Assembly: GCA_932294295.1 (NCBI GenBank)
Contig: OW028585.1
Location: 27,280,177 to 27,344,176, forward strand
Source: Alitta virens
Taxonomy: Eukaryota; Annelida; Polychaeta; Phyllodocida; Nereididae
DNA length: 64,000 nucleotides
Reading direction: 5' to 3'
The notes beneath the pieces are model-generated. The model searched no databases, was not told where the DNA came from, and worked only from the letters and a program-made list of their open reading frames with translations. Every line of letters starts with the position of its first letter. Position 1 is the first letter of the stretch. Positions 1 to 10,313 of this stretch are shown here, piece by piece. Position numbers and translations under genes: made by a program.

Positions 1-750
1 ATTTTTCGCCACTCAGTTGTTGCCAAGTGTTTCTTGGTTTGTTTTCACCTTTAAGTGAAGTAGGGTTAATGCGAAAAAATGAAATAAAAATCCTAAGTAG
101 TTTCTGAGAAATGAAGATATTGAATTTTCTGTATTTTCAAGGTCATAATGGCCAATTATTTATTTACATGCTGTTTTCTGATGTTATCAGAATTGTGGTC
201 AACATCAAGGGATTAATGGCTGAAACACCCAAGCTTAAGTCATAAAAAACCCAAATATTGAGGCCATAAGCGGCAGAATACATATATGGGAAAGTGTGTT
301 GAGGGAGGCTCTATTGCCCATTACTGTAACCACGGTTTTGACTCTTGAATTTCTACATTTTTAGATAAACAGCTAATTAACAAGTAAGTGCAGCTTGGTG
401 AAATTCCACACAACCTGTCTATGAATGGTAAAGATGGGATGGGAGTGTTTCCACATATTCAGTGCTGACTCCCGAACTTCATATTGCTATAAATGATCAA
501 TCATTGGGATACATTTTTATCAGCCTGTATAACTGGTCAGGAGTAACTGACCAGCTTATAGTAGGATTCAATATAAATTTCTGCCTGTTTTTTGGTCATA
601 TCTTTTCATAAATGGCATAGAGCAGCACAAAATGTACAGACATGTTTGCCACAATTCAACCTTTTTAGCTAAGATTTACCTGGTCAGCTAAAAACCTGAA
701 TAATAAATGAGTTTTCAACTTGACTACCTGAATGAAAATCAGAGTGAGGG
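1..750. other. No feature recognised
   Basis: AT-rich sequence with no supported ORF, repeat or RNA. Confidence 0.5.
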
Positions 751-756
751 ACCTAT

Positions 757-910
757 TGACTAACTGACTGACTGACTGTGACTGACTAATGGTGATTGAC
801 GGAGACTGACGGTGACTGAGACTGACTGTGACTGACTGTGACTGACTGTGACTGACTGTGACTGACTGTGACTGACTGTGACTGACTGTGACTGACTGTG
901 ACTGTCTGTA
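757..910. repeat. Microsatellite/minisatellite, (GACTGACTGT)n
   Basis: About 150 bp, built from a regular 10-bp unit in the right half and degenerate GACTGA in the left. The frames open through it are low-complexity (VTVSHSQSQS) and not genes. Confidence 0.95.
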
Positions 911-1464
911 TGATACAACCTGTGACTGCATCTCTGACACGCTGTCTGGCTGTCTATCTTACTGTCTTTCTGACTGATAAATTGAGTGCCTGCCATTATC
1001 TATGTAGATCTTTATTTAAGCAAAAAAGCAGGTCTCCAATCAAAACAGTGTAGCAATTATAATGCAAATCTAAACAACGTCTTTGCTTATTTGATATTTT
1101 GTTTCAGAATTTCCCGTCAACAGTAACACAACAATAGTGGATTTACACGGCAGGTTCTCTGTATTTCCACCAGGTGGCTACGACAGAATACTGCAATTCG
1201 ATCGGCTGAAAATGTTGCCGCCCTTGACTGTGATTGGCTGAAGCAAAGTGCATCCTAGCAGCAGTATTTTTAGTGCATTTTAATGTATATTTGACATCTT
1301 ATCATTTAGTTGATTCCTATTATTTCCCAGAGAAAATTATATTTATGGAATCAGTTAGTTATGACCTACTATGTCTGAAAAGCAAAATGAGTAATAAGAA
1401 GATAAGAAAGACTTATGTCTTGCTGAATTCAGGGCTGCTCAAGGAAAAGATACTATTATCTCCA

Positions 1465-1560
1465 CTGAAGTTCCAGGTTCAATCCTGGCCCAGGCACTCT
1501 TCATGAGCTACATCCCTGCTGGATATCGGTCTCACTCAGTGTCTATGCTGGGACAAATGA
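1465..1560 (+). mobile_element. SINE-1 fragment (tRNA-derived)
   Basis: Starts with a box-B-like GGTTCAATCCTGGCCC followed by the family block AGGCACTCTTCATGAGC and CAGTGTCTATGCTG. Internally deleted. Confidence 0.75.
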
Positions 1561-1754
1561 AATCCTCCATCCATGTGGAAATTTTTGCGCTAGGTAACAT
1601 TATCAAGACCACCTGTATCAAAACTAATGATTATATAATAAGGCCTCATTCAGGTCACCTTCGTATTAAGACCACTTCAGAATTGTAGGCTTCATATCAG
1701 CTGGAAATTTATCAATTGTATACGCTACCTTTCTGCTGCAAAACCCTGCTACTT

Positions 1755-1955
1755 CTTTATGAGCAACATTCAAGCTGGATGTCATCTGGATGAGATGTTA
1801 AATTGGCGGTCCCTTGTACTCAGTGTCTGTGCTGAAGCAAGTAAAAGATCCTACCCATGGGGTAAATGTGTAACATGGGTGGACTCCTCCACTCTCTCGC
1901 CTCATCAATCAAGCCTCGATAGTGGCAAGAACTTGCCTTAGAGGGCTGCACTTTC
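1755..1955 (+). mobile_element. SINE-1 copy, subtype A, running into a TATC tail
   Basis: Contains the family blocks GAGATGTTAAATTGGCGGTC, GCTGAAGCAAGTAAAAGATC and CCCATGGGGTAAATGTGTAA. The 3' end CTTGCCTTAGAGGGCTGCAC runs straight into the (TATC)n array, as in the copy at 58.3 kb. Confidence 0.9.
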
Positions 1956-2036
1956 CATATATATCTATCTATCTATCTCTCTCTCTATCTATCTATCTAT
2001 CTATCTATTTATCTATATATCTATTCAGCTATGCGC

Positions 2037-2074
<38 letters not shown>

Positions 2075-2150
2075 ATCTATCCATCTATCCATCTATCCAT
2101 CTATCCATCTATCTATCTATCTATCTATCCATCTATCTATTTCTACCTTC
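1956..2150. repeat. (TATC)n microsatellite, tail of a SINE-1A copy
   Basis: About 190 bp of TATC with interspersed CATC. It directly follows the SINE 3' end. Confidence 0.95.
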
Positions 2151-2159
2151 AGTCTTAGC

Positions 2160-2555
2160 TAGTTCCCTAGCTATTTCCATGTCAGTGCTAATAACCTGCA
2201 TCAAACACATAATTCCTTGTCTTTGTTAAACAAACATTGTGAGTAATTGGAGTTTACTTTGCAACAACTTGATATTTTGACTGCAAAGATAAAGAAATAG
2301 TCATTGTTTAGACTTGCATTCTTAGGGAGTCATCTCTGCACAAGTTTTCATCAAGTTTAGCGAACAAAAACATCACACCCTGGGGTCATGTATACTTAGA
2401 ACACTTGACTGCATGTTGGGTTGGTGTTCTTCGGTGTTCCAGGAATAGGTGTTCTATTAGTGTTCTCAAGATGTTTGAAAATTTGAGTGTTGGTTAAGAG
2501 GAAAATTATGCTGTGCAAGTGGATATCTGCGAGTACCACGACCAATGGGTCAGCA
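2160..2555. other. No feature recognised
   Basis: Unique-looking sequence; a short GGTGTTC-rich patch at 2420-2465. Confidence 0.4.
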
Positions 2556-2566
2556 TAAATGTAGTG

Positions 2567-2685
2567 CCCAGATAGTGTTCCAAATCGGCCCAGCATCGTT
2601 TCCACATAGGCCACTGTCATTGCAACATTGTATTTACATCGCCGACATCGCGCCGACGTTGAAATGATTTGGAATGCTACTCGGG
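2567..2685. mobile_element. TIR element family M1 (about 120 bp, palindromic)
   Basis: Ends CCCAGATAGTGTTCCAAATC and GATTTGGAATGCTACTCGGG are inverted copies. The core has GCCGACATCG. Related copies at 14.5 and 17.9 kb. Confidence 0.85.
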
Positions 2686-2744
2686 TGGTCATTATTGTTA
2701 TGTGGCCTTATATCTTAACAATTTACAATATAACAAAAGTGGAT

Positions 2745-2875
2745 GGCCAAAAGGCCAACATAGAGTTTTGTGGGATGAGGAAAAGTATACTGGCTCTGCC
2801 GTCCAACATATACCCATGCTGGATGACAATGAAGCATTCTGATTGGCTCATAGCAGCTGAGTGGAGAATATAGAC
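2745..2875 (+). repeat. Dispersed repeat also found inverted at 33.9 kb
   Basis: GTGGATGGCC...CCAACATA...ATACCCATGCTGGATG...TTCTGATTGGCTCA matches the complement of 33905-34010. Family unknown. Confidence 0.65.
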
Positions 2876-2879
2876 TGAT

Positions 2880-3985
2880 GATATTTGCACAAGATACATT
2901 TCTTGAAAAGCCCCTATTTGTTGCCATGAAAACTACTCTTTTTTCTCCATCAAAATGAGCAGAAATATTTAGTATATATAAACTTTGTGATATCTGAATC
3001 TTATTTTGTGCAAATATCATTTTTCTTAATGAATTATAACCATCTATATGAAGATAGAAAAAATGATCAGAACTTTGTGACCACCCCTCATGCAAGGTAA
3101 TATTGCACAATTTTCAGCCAATAAGTATACTTAAAATTTGTGCTAGACATATAATTTATCATATTACTAAATAATACTATGTACTATTTATCAACCTTTT
3201 TGTACTGTTATTCAATATAGGTCCAGTGTGCTTGGTCAGCATAGTATGCACTTGAACCAATCTACCTTTGCTACACTATATGATACTAAGTTGTGGAGAA
3301 ACTGCTAACAGTGTTTCCACAGCAAATGTCAAGCTCTTCAAACTAGCCCCTACATTCCACAGGGTTCAAGGAATAACCCCTTGCCCCTCAGAGCCACAGG
3401 TGGGTGCAGACAGAGTTGGGTGGGGTAAGAAATTGCAAGAAGTTAAGGGGTTAAATTACCCCTTGGTTGGGTACAGATGGGTGTCATTACTAGTCAACCA
3501 TGTGGAGTGAATTTAGTGACTGTAACAGGCAACTAAGAGATTTTGTGGGAGAGGCTGTACAATACAATACAACTAGCAAAGCAATTCAGAGCTATTGAGA
3601 AACCTGCTTGAAGCTACAACAACCTGCTGCTGGAGACAGCTAATAAAAATAAAATTGACATCGATGAAATAGATAAGCACATGAAATTATAGGCTGATGC
3701 CAAATAGGCAAAATTGTATAGGTACTTCTAACAAATGATGGTCTGTTTTCAGACAAATAAGTAATTCCCTGGTTTCCACTAAAAGTGTTTGCTTACAATC
3801 AGCCAACATATTTTGTGTTCTTAGACAATAATTTCAGGAATCAAACAGTGTTGTGGGTTGGCTTATATAGACAATCATTGTTTTCAGGACAAACAATATG
3901 TTATATTAAGATGCACAATTAATGTCATAATACTTTGTAAATGTTTTTTTTCTTTTGTCATGTTATATCATAAAAAGCTTGGTGC
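2880..3985. other. No feature recognised
   Basis: Non-coding. 3300-3500 is relatively GC-rich with a locally open frame, but has no recognisable domain and no splice context. Confidence 0.4.
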
Positions 3986-3989
3986 AGCA

Positions 3990-4295
3990 CAAAATGCAAA
4001 ACACAACTTTCTAATCTATGAAAACCCATTCTCTGTGCCAAAACAAGTAAAGTTACCTGTCTTTTCAATAATATATATACTTTTTTGGCTTTCGTCATTT
4101 GTCATAGTCACAGGGAAGCAGCAGAAATTGCAATGGAGAATATATAACATTTCCAAGATGTGTTTTTAGCAGCTAGAAGTTAGTGCTGACTTGTTGCTGA
4201 TGTTAAGGTCAATTTTGTGCTACTCCATGTCATTTAAAACAAAAAAAGCAGGTGGACATTTATTATGAATCCCATTATAGTTGTTAGAATGACAT
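3990..4295. repeat. Dispersed repeat shared with 51.06-51.35 kb
   Basis: Blocks such as CAATGGAGAATAT, GTGCTGACTTGTTGCTGA(T) and TGGACATTTATTATGAATCC recur in the same order at 51.06-51.35 kb. Likely a transposable element; type unknown. Confidence 0.65.
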
Positions 4296-4426
4296 GAATA
4301 CAATCTTAATTGAATGTAGCGGACTGTATAAGTGTTCAAGAGACATGTCAAGTATATAGAACTGAACATTTATTTGAGCAGATTATATATGACCATAAAG
4401 GATGTTAAAAATATTGGTCTTAATAG

Positions 4427-5292
4427 TGAGGTACATTGTGTCATGATAGTGTGTTGATCTTTATTGAGGTGGACTTAATAGTTAGGTTTTCTTAATAGTG
4501 AGGTAGTTTTAATAGTGAGGTGGTCTTAATAATGAGCTCGGTGGTCTTGATAGTGAGGTGGTCTTTGTAGTGAGGTGGTCTTAAAAGTGAGGTGGTCTAA
4601 TTAAATAAGGTGGTCTTAATAGTGAAGTGGTCTTAATAATGAGCTCGGTGGTCTTGATAGTGAGGTGGTCTTATTAGTGAGGTGGTCTTAATAGTGAGAT
4701 GGTCTCAATAGTGAGGTGGTCTTAATAGCGAGGTGGTCTTACAAGTGAGGCGGTTTTAAAAGTGAGGTGGACTTAATAGCGAGGTGGTCTTACAAGTGAG
4801 GTGGTTTTAAAAGTGAGGTGCTCTTTATAGGGTGATGGTCTTAAAAGTGAGGTGGTCTTAAAAGTGAGGTCATAAAAGTGAGATGGTCTTAATAGTGTGG
4901 TGGTCTCAATAATGATGTGTGTAATAGTGAGGTGTTATTGCAAGTGAGGTGGTTATAATAGTGAGGTGGTCTTAATAATGATGTGTTCTTAAAAGTGAGG
5001 TGGTCTTAAAAGTGAGGTGGTCTTAATAGTGAGATGGTCTTGATAGTGAAGTGGTCCTAATAGTGAGGTGGTCTTAATAGTGAGGTGTTCTTAATAGTGA
5101 GGTTGTCTTAATAGTTAGGTGGTCTTAACAGTGAGATTTTCTTAATAGTGAGGTGGTCTTAATAGTGAGGTGGTCTTAATAGTGAGGTGGTCTTAAAAGT
5201 GAGATGGTCTTAATAGTGAGGTGGTCTTTAACGTGAGATGGTCTTAATAGTGAGATGGTCTTAATACTGTGGTGGTCTTAATAGTGTGCTAA
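4427..5292. repeat. Minisatellite, 17-bp unit of TTAATAGTGAGGTGGTC type, about 50 copies
   Basis: About 865 bp of head-to-tail units with single-base variants. The same motif appears at the ends of the 2.2-kb element at 40.0-42.2 kb, so the array may have grown from transposon subterminal repeats. Confidence 0.95.
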
Positions 5293-5720
5293 GTCCCATA
5301 GTTTTCCCATAGTAAGAATGTAGAGATGCTATGGGCTCCATGAAATTAATAGCATAATGTATTGTTATGTATACACTATACTATTATTGTATCACGTATG
5401 CCCCAGAGTTAACAGCTGCTGTATGACTAATGATATTGCATATCCAAACTATCGCATATATCAAAGAGTATACATATAGCAATCTTATGCAGATATAATG
5501 CTGTATATACGTGTTGATAAGACATGTTTATCGCACCAGTATATTTTCTAATAATGCAGGATACTTGGCAACGCTGATGTGGTAACTGACTTGTCAAGAA
5601 TGTGGCAAATTATTGCATCATATAATAGCAACTACTTAAATAGCTAATTGTTTTTGGATATATTGTGAGAGTAGCTTAATTTAGCATTTGAAGTATGGAA
5701 TCTATGTCTAGTTAATTTGC
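5290..5720. other. No feature recognised
   Basis: AT-rich, no supported feature. Confidence 0.4.
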
Positions 5721-5721
5721 A

Positions 5722-5885
5722 TGAGATGTTCAATTGGTACCCTGTACTCGTGTCTGTGCTGGGGCAGGTAAAGACCCCACCCATGGGGTAAATGTGTAAT
5801 ATGGCGTGGATCCAAGCAGCCTTATCAACTCATACTTACGTCTGCCTCTGCGTGGTATCTGTTTATATCAGTCTGCAGTGCATTT
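5722..5885 (+). mobile_element. SINE-1 copy, subtype B
   Basis: GAGATGTTCAATTGGTACCC, CCCATGGGGTAAATGTGTAA and the B-type end CTTACGTCTGCCTCTG. The 5' head is missing. Confidence 0.85.
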
Positions 5886-5889
5886 GGAC

Positions 5890-6890
5890 ACATTTTATAA
5901 TTCAATAAAATTTAACTTGTCTAGATTTTTTTAGTAGTTTTGGAATTCTGATATCTTGCATATAAATTGTACTTCACTGTTAGTTTTGTAATTTGCTATC
6001 AGTTTTATAATTTACTTCATAATTAAAACCATATCAAAACCAGATAATAGTTTAAATATATATATATTGCTTAAAGCAATTACCTATTGTATATATTTCA
6101 GCTCTATGCAGTTCATAAAAACTTGGACGTTTATTACATGCAGTACTGTATGTTGCAATAATCATTCTTCAATCACCTAATATGCAAAATCTGTTATATT
6201 TATATAAAATAATCATTGCTGATTGTATGCATTTGCAACATGAAACTGTACTTTTTCATCGTCTGCACTTAACTGTCATTAATTCTACATCATGATTGCA
6301 TAATTTTGATTGGCTGCCATCTGCTGACATTTAATGATCATCTGAAGCAACACCTGTGCTGAGCTATGAAGCTGAAAAATGTTCAACGATTAATTGCAAA
6401 AGAATCTGATGTTTTTGCATCATTAATTTTGATTCATTGCATAAACAATTTTGCAAGTGCTTTCAATAATAAGAAGTCTGATAAAATGTTGTCATAAATA
6501 TTATGGACTGTTATTTATTATACTTTACTATAAGACCATTCACAGTTTTGTTTAATGTTTTTTTTTTTGCATTAAGTGATTCATTTTCAGTTCATTATTA
6601 TTTATCCTCGAATGATCATAAAAGTAATTTATGAAATGCCATAAAACTGTTTTCCAATATCACAATGTAATAAACTCACTAAATCATACAAAGAAAATAG
6701 ACCTATTGATTATATAATATTGTGAGCACACTATTTAAACGTATGCACAGTGCATGGAGTCACTATAGAGTGTGTATCAGAATCATTATATTACAACAAA
6801 AACACTTCAACGTAAACCAATGTGTTTATAATGTAAATACATGGAAATATTTCTCTCCTTGTGGTACACAATTTCTTTTCCATGTAAATA
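5890..6890. other. No feature recognised
   Basis: AT-rich non-coding sequence. Confidence 0.4.
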
Positions 6891-6892
6891 GC

Positions 6893-6974
6893 TACCTATC
6901 TGTCTATCTATTAGTTTTTCTACCTATCTATCTATCTATCTATCTATCTATCAATCTATCTATTGGTTTTTCTT

Positions 6975-7035
<61 letters not shown>

Positions 7036-7064
7036 GTATCTATCTATGTATCTATCTATCTATT
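6893..7064. repeat. (TATC)n microsatellite
   Basis: About 170 bp of TATC interrupted by TTAGTTTTTC-type spacers. No SINE directly before it. Confidence 0.95.
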
Positions 7065-7640
7065 TGAGAGACATATCTGCCTTTTTTATAGCCATTTTCC
7101 ACCCATGAGGTAATTACATAAAATTGAATATACTACAGTTTATCATGTAATCATTACGTCTGCCTCAGCCAGCTAGTCTCAGTAAGTTAGATCTAGTCCA
7201 GACTAATATGAAACAAAATAGTATACTATTACCAGAAAATTAATATGCATTCAATCATTAATGGAGTAAATAAAAACAATTTACAATTTACTCAATTTTA
7301 ATTTATATTGAACTATGGTTTATTTTGCTTGTGATGGCATGCTGCTCATATTTAAATTTAAATTATTTGTACAACGTCATAATTGTGATATTTAATAATA
7401 TAATAAAGGCATGCTAGGCTAACTGCCTAACTGCCTGTATGCAACTTAGTAACAATGCATGCAGTTACTGTCCTGCCACATTTCATAATCATATTATACC
7501 CATGTAATGCACTTATTACCATGTAACACATTATAATTTACTAACACTACAATGTATGATATAGCAATTTATATGTAAATTCACTTACCCTATTATGTAA
7601 TAACTTTACCCACACACAACAGCGTGAAGCGGGTATAACA
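7065..7640. other. AT-rich; no feature recognised apart from a possible SINE-1B tail at 7146-7180
   Basis: TCATTACGTCTGCCTCAGCC resembles the SINE-1B 3' end; the rest is unassigned. Confidence 0.35.
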
Positions 7641-7700
7641 GGAGTTAACAAAGGTGTTCCTCAAAGATATGCACTGGGTCCACTATTATTTTACACACGG
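7641..7700 (+). pseudogene. Decayed reverse-transcriptase fragment (non-LTR retrotransposon)
   Basis: In one frame the DNA reads GVNKGVPQRYALGPLLFYTR. This is RT motif GVPQGSVLGPLLF with 10 of 13 positions kept. The flanking frame is closed and no further RT motif was found, so it is a relic of a few dozen codons. Confidence 0.65.
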
Positions 7701-7709
7701 CTAAGAATA

Positions 7710-9350
7710 TCCGCTCGACCTGGCCATGTGCTACAGGTATATGCAAAAATACCAGACAAAATATTGCACAAAAATAAAGACTTTCGCACGGGTATTATGA
7801 AACAAACTGTATTGATGTACATATTTAATGATTTCAATTGTTTTTCAAGTATCTGGGTGTAATTGATTTAAATACTTATGCTTTTAATGTTGATGAGCAC
7901 ACAAATGTTTTTGCTGAGTTATTCTCACGAAATAATACATTTTAATATACATGTCATGATTGATGGAAAACCTGAGTTGAAACTAAAAATTGCAAAAAAC
8001 AATGATATAGAATAATGAACTAGCATATTTCCTCATATTGCTGATTTGATCGAAGTAATGTTAGTTCTTCGTGTACTCACCAGGCGGCGTGTACTCCAGA
8101 TTTTACACCATCTGGTGGAAAGTGAAGGAAACACTATCCAGCAGAAATGTCTAAAATTGTAAATAAATATTAATTATAAAAAATTACTATAAACTTCAGT
8201 ATCATAGTGTTATATATACAACAACTTTAGTAGCACAAAATAAAACTGAAAATCAGCACCGTAAAATAGTGAAAAAAATACAACCAAAAAAATGCATTTA
8301 TATCAAGAATTCGGTAAAACCACCGCACTCATGGCAGAGTTTCTGTAAAAATGTTTTAATAAATTGCCTTAGTTCGTTTCATATGTGAGAATATTAATGT
8401 ATATATTTTTTTTATTACAAATTGGATCACTTTCTGGTACCTCAAAAATGTTTAATAATAAATACTCAAATTGGATTTAAATTGTAATAATTCACATTAT
8501 AATGTTTTGACACTACAAACATATCTAATTATAAGAAGATATATGGTATTGATTTATGACGGTTCTACAGAAACCTGCAAATTAGCATTCAATTACATCA
8601 AACATGCCTTTTATTTATAGCTAAATACCCGCATTATAAGTTATATCAATTGATAATTATCATGTTAATGAAATTATTTTATATAATTAGTACATGTCAA
8701 AGTAAAAAATGCGGGCAATAGCATTTTAATTGATTAACTTCAAAGAAAATTGTCTTTAATAACCATGCCTTAAAAATTGCACTTAAGGCCTCTTAAGAAC
8801 TAGAGTCTACCTTAAATACTTAAATCTTTTAAAAAGGAACTTATTTAAGTTTAAAGAAGTTTAACTAGCATATGGGAATGACCTAGAAATATTGTATCGT
8901 GAAATATGACTTATGATCAGATGAATTTTAATTTGTCACTGGATAATATGGAATGTTATTTGTTGTTTATTTAGCAAGTAAGTCATTTTTAATATTTCTG
9001 TGGCTATTAATCCATTATATACCTCAACAAGATTGGCCAACAATTTTATTATTTGTTATTTGAGAAGTATTTCTTTAAATTTTCTAAATAGAATGACAGA
9101 AAAATATAATATAAATTAAACAACAGGGCAATATGAAATGACAAAACAGAAGAATAATGTTATTAATAACACATAGTAATGTTAAATTCAATTTAAAGAT
9201 ATAATAAAATAGATCAGACAAATTAAATAAGATTAAAAAAATATAAGGAAATAAAATAGAATATTAAATTAACAGAATATAATATAACAAAACTGAAATT
9301 CATATGATAAAATATAATATAATATCTTCAGCATGTTAATTTAAAGATAT
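7710..9350. other. Very AT-rich, no feature recognised
   Basis: No domain-bearing ORF and no clear repeat by eye. Confidence 0.4.
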
Positions 9351-9359
9351 AGAACAGAA

Positions 9360-9812
9360 TATAATATAATACTTTTATGTGAATAGAATAGAATAGAAGA
9401 TATATAATATAATATAATGTAATATAATATAATAATAATATAATATAACATGATATAACATAATATAACATAATAATATAATATAATATAATATAATATT
9501 ATATAATATAATATAATATAACATAATATAATATAACATAATATAACATAATAATATAATATAATATAATATAATATAATATAACATAATATAACATAAT
9601 AATAGAATAGAATATAATAGAATATAATGGAATAGAATAGAATAGAAAATAAAAGAAGATATAGAATATAATGTAGAATAGAATAGAATAGCTTCAGCAT
9701 GTTTATTAATAGAATAGAATGGAATAGAATGGAATATAATGGAATATAATGGAATATAATGGAATATAATGGAATATAATGGAATATAATGGAATATAAT
9801 GGAATATAATAG
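9360..9812. repeat. AATAT / AATGGAATAT microsatellite tract
   Basis: 9400-9640 is mainly (ATAAT)n with ATAACATAAT variants. 9715-9810 is (GGAATATAAT)n. Long minus-strand frames of I, L and Y are low-complexity. Confidence 0.95.
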
Positions 9813-10181
9813 AAAAGAATAGTTTCAGCATGGATTTTTGAATAATTGTACTATATTAGAGTTTCAAAGGGTCAAATAATGACAAGTACATTAGAGACAA
9901 ATAAAATGAAATTTAATATCTTCATTGTCAGGAATTCTTGTACAACAAAATATATGTATAGAATTACTCATGGGGGATGCAACTATACTTATAATGTATT
10001 AAGAATAATAAATATAAAGATAGCAAATAAAGTATAAGTAGACTATAAAAAATGTGCTAATTTTATCGTTTTATTTAATATATATTCTATTCTCATATTT
10101 TATTTCAACAATTCATTTTATGATCATCAAAAAACATTTAGTTATAATATAAGAATGATGATTATTTCGTAGTGACTGTCC

Positions 10182-10188
10182 TATAAAA
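10182..10188 (+). promoter_or_regulatory. Possible TATA box of the AOS-LOX-like gene
   Basis: TATAAAA lies 111 bases before the proposed ATG at 10299, a distance that would allow a start near 10212 and a leader of about 85 nt. In AT-rich DNA this motif is common, so the support is positional only. Confidence 0.25.
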
Positions 10189-10298
10189 TATTCCGACTTG
10201 AAAAGTGATATTGCCTTAATCTTAGATGAGTCTAGATTTACTATATTCACGAAACACTCCAAACCAGGGCATGAGACAGAAGTGTTTAAAATTGCAAA

Positions 10299-10313
10299 AT
10301 GTTCTCATACAGT
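10299..10313 (+). CDS. AOS-LOX-like gene, tentative first coding exon (MFSYS)
   Basis: The ATG has A at -3 and an in-frame TAA 12 nt upstream. It is followed after five codons by a strong GTAAGT donor in phase 0, which is what exon 2 needs. So short an exon cannot be proven by eye; another upstream exon could supply the start instead. Confidence 0.35.

Noticed and set aside
9341..9700. Minus-strand frames of 119 and 70 codons rich in I, L, Y
   Set aside because: They read through the ATAAT microsatellite; low complexity.
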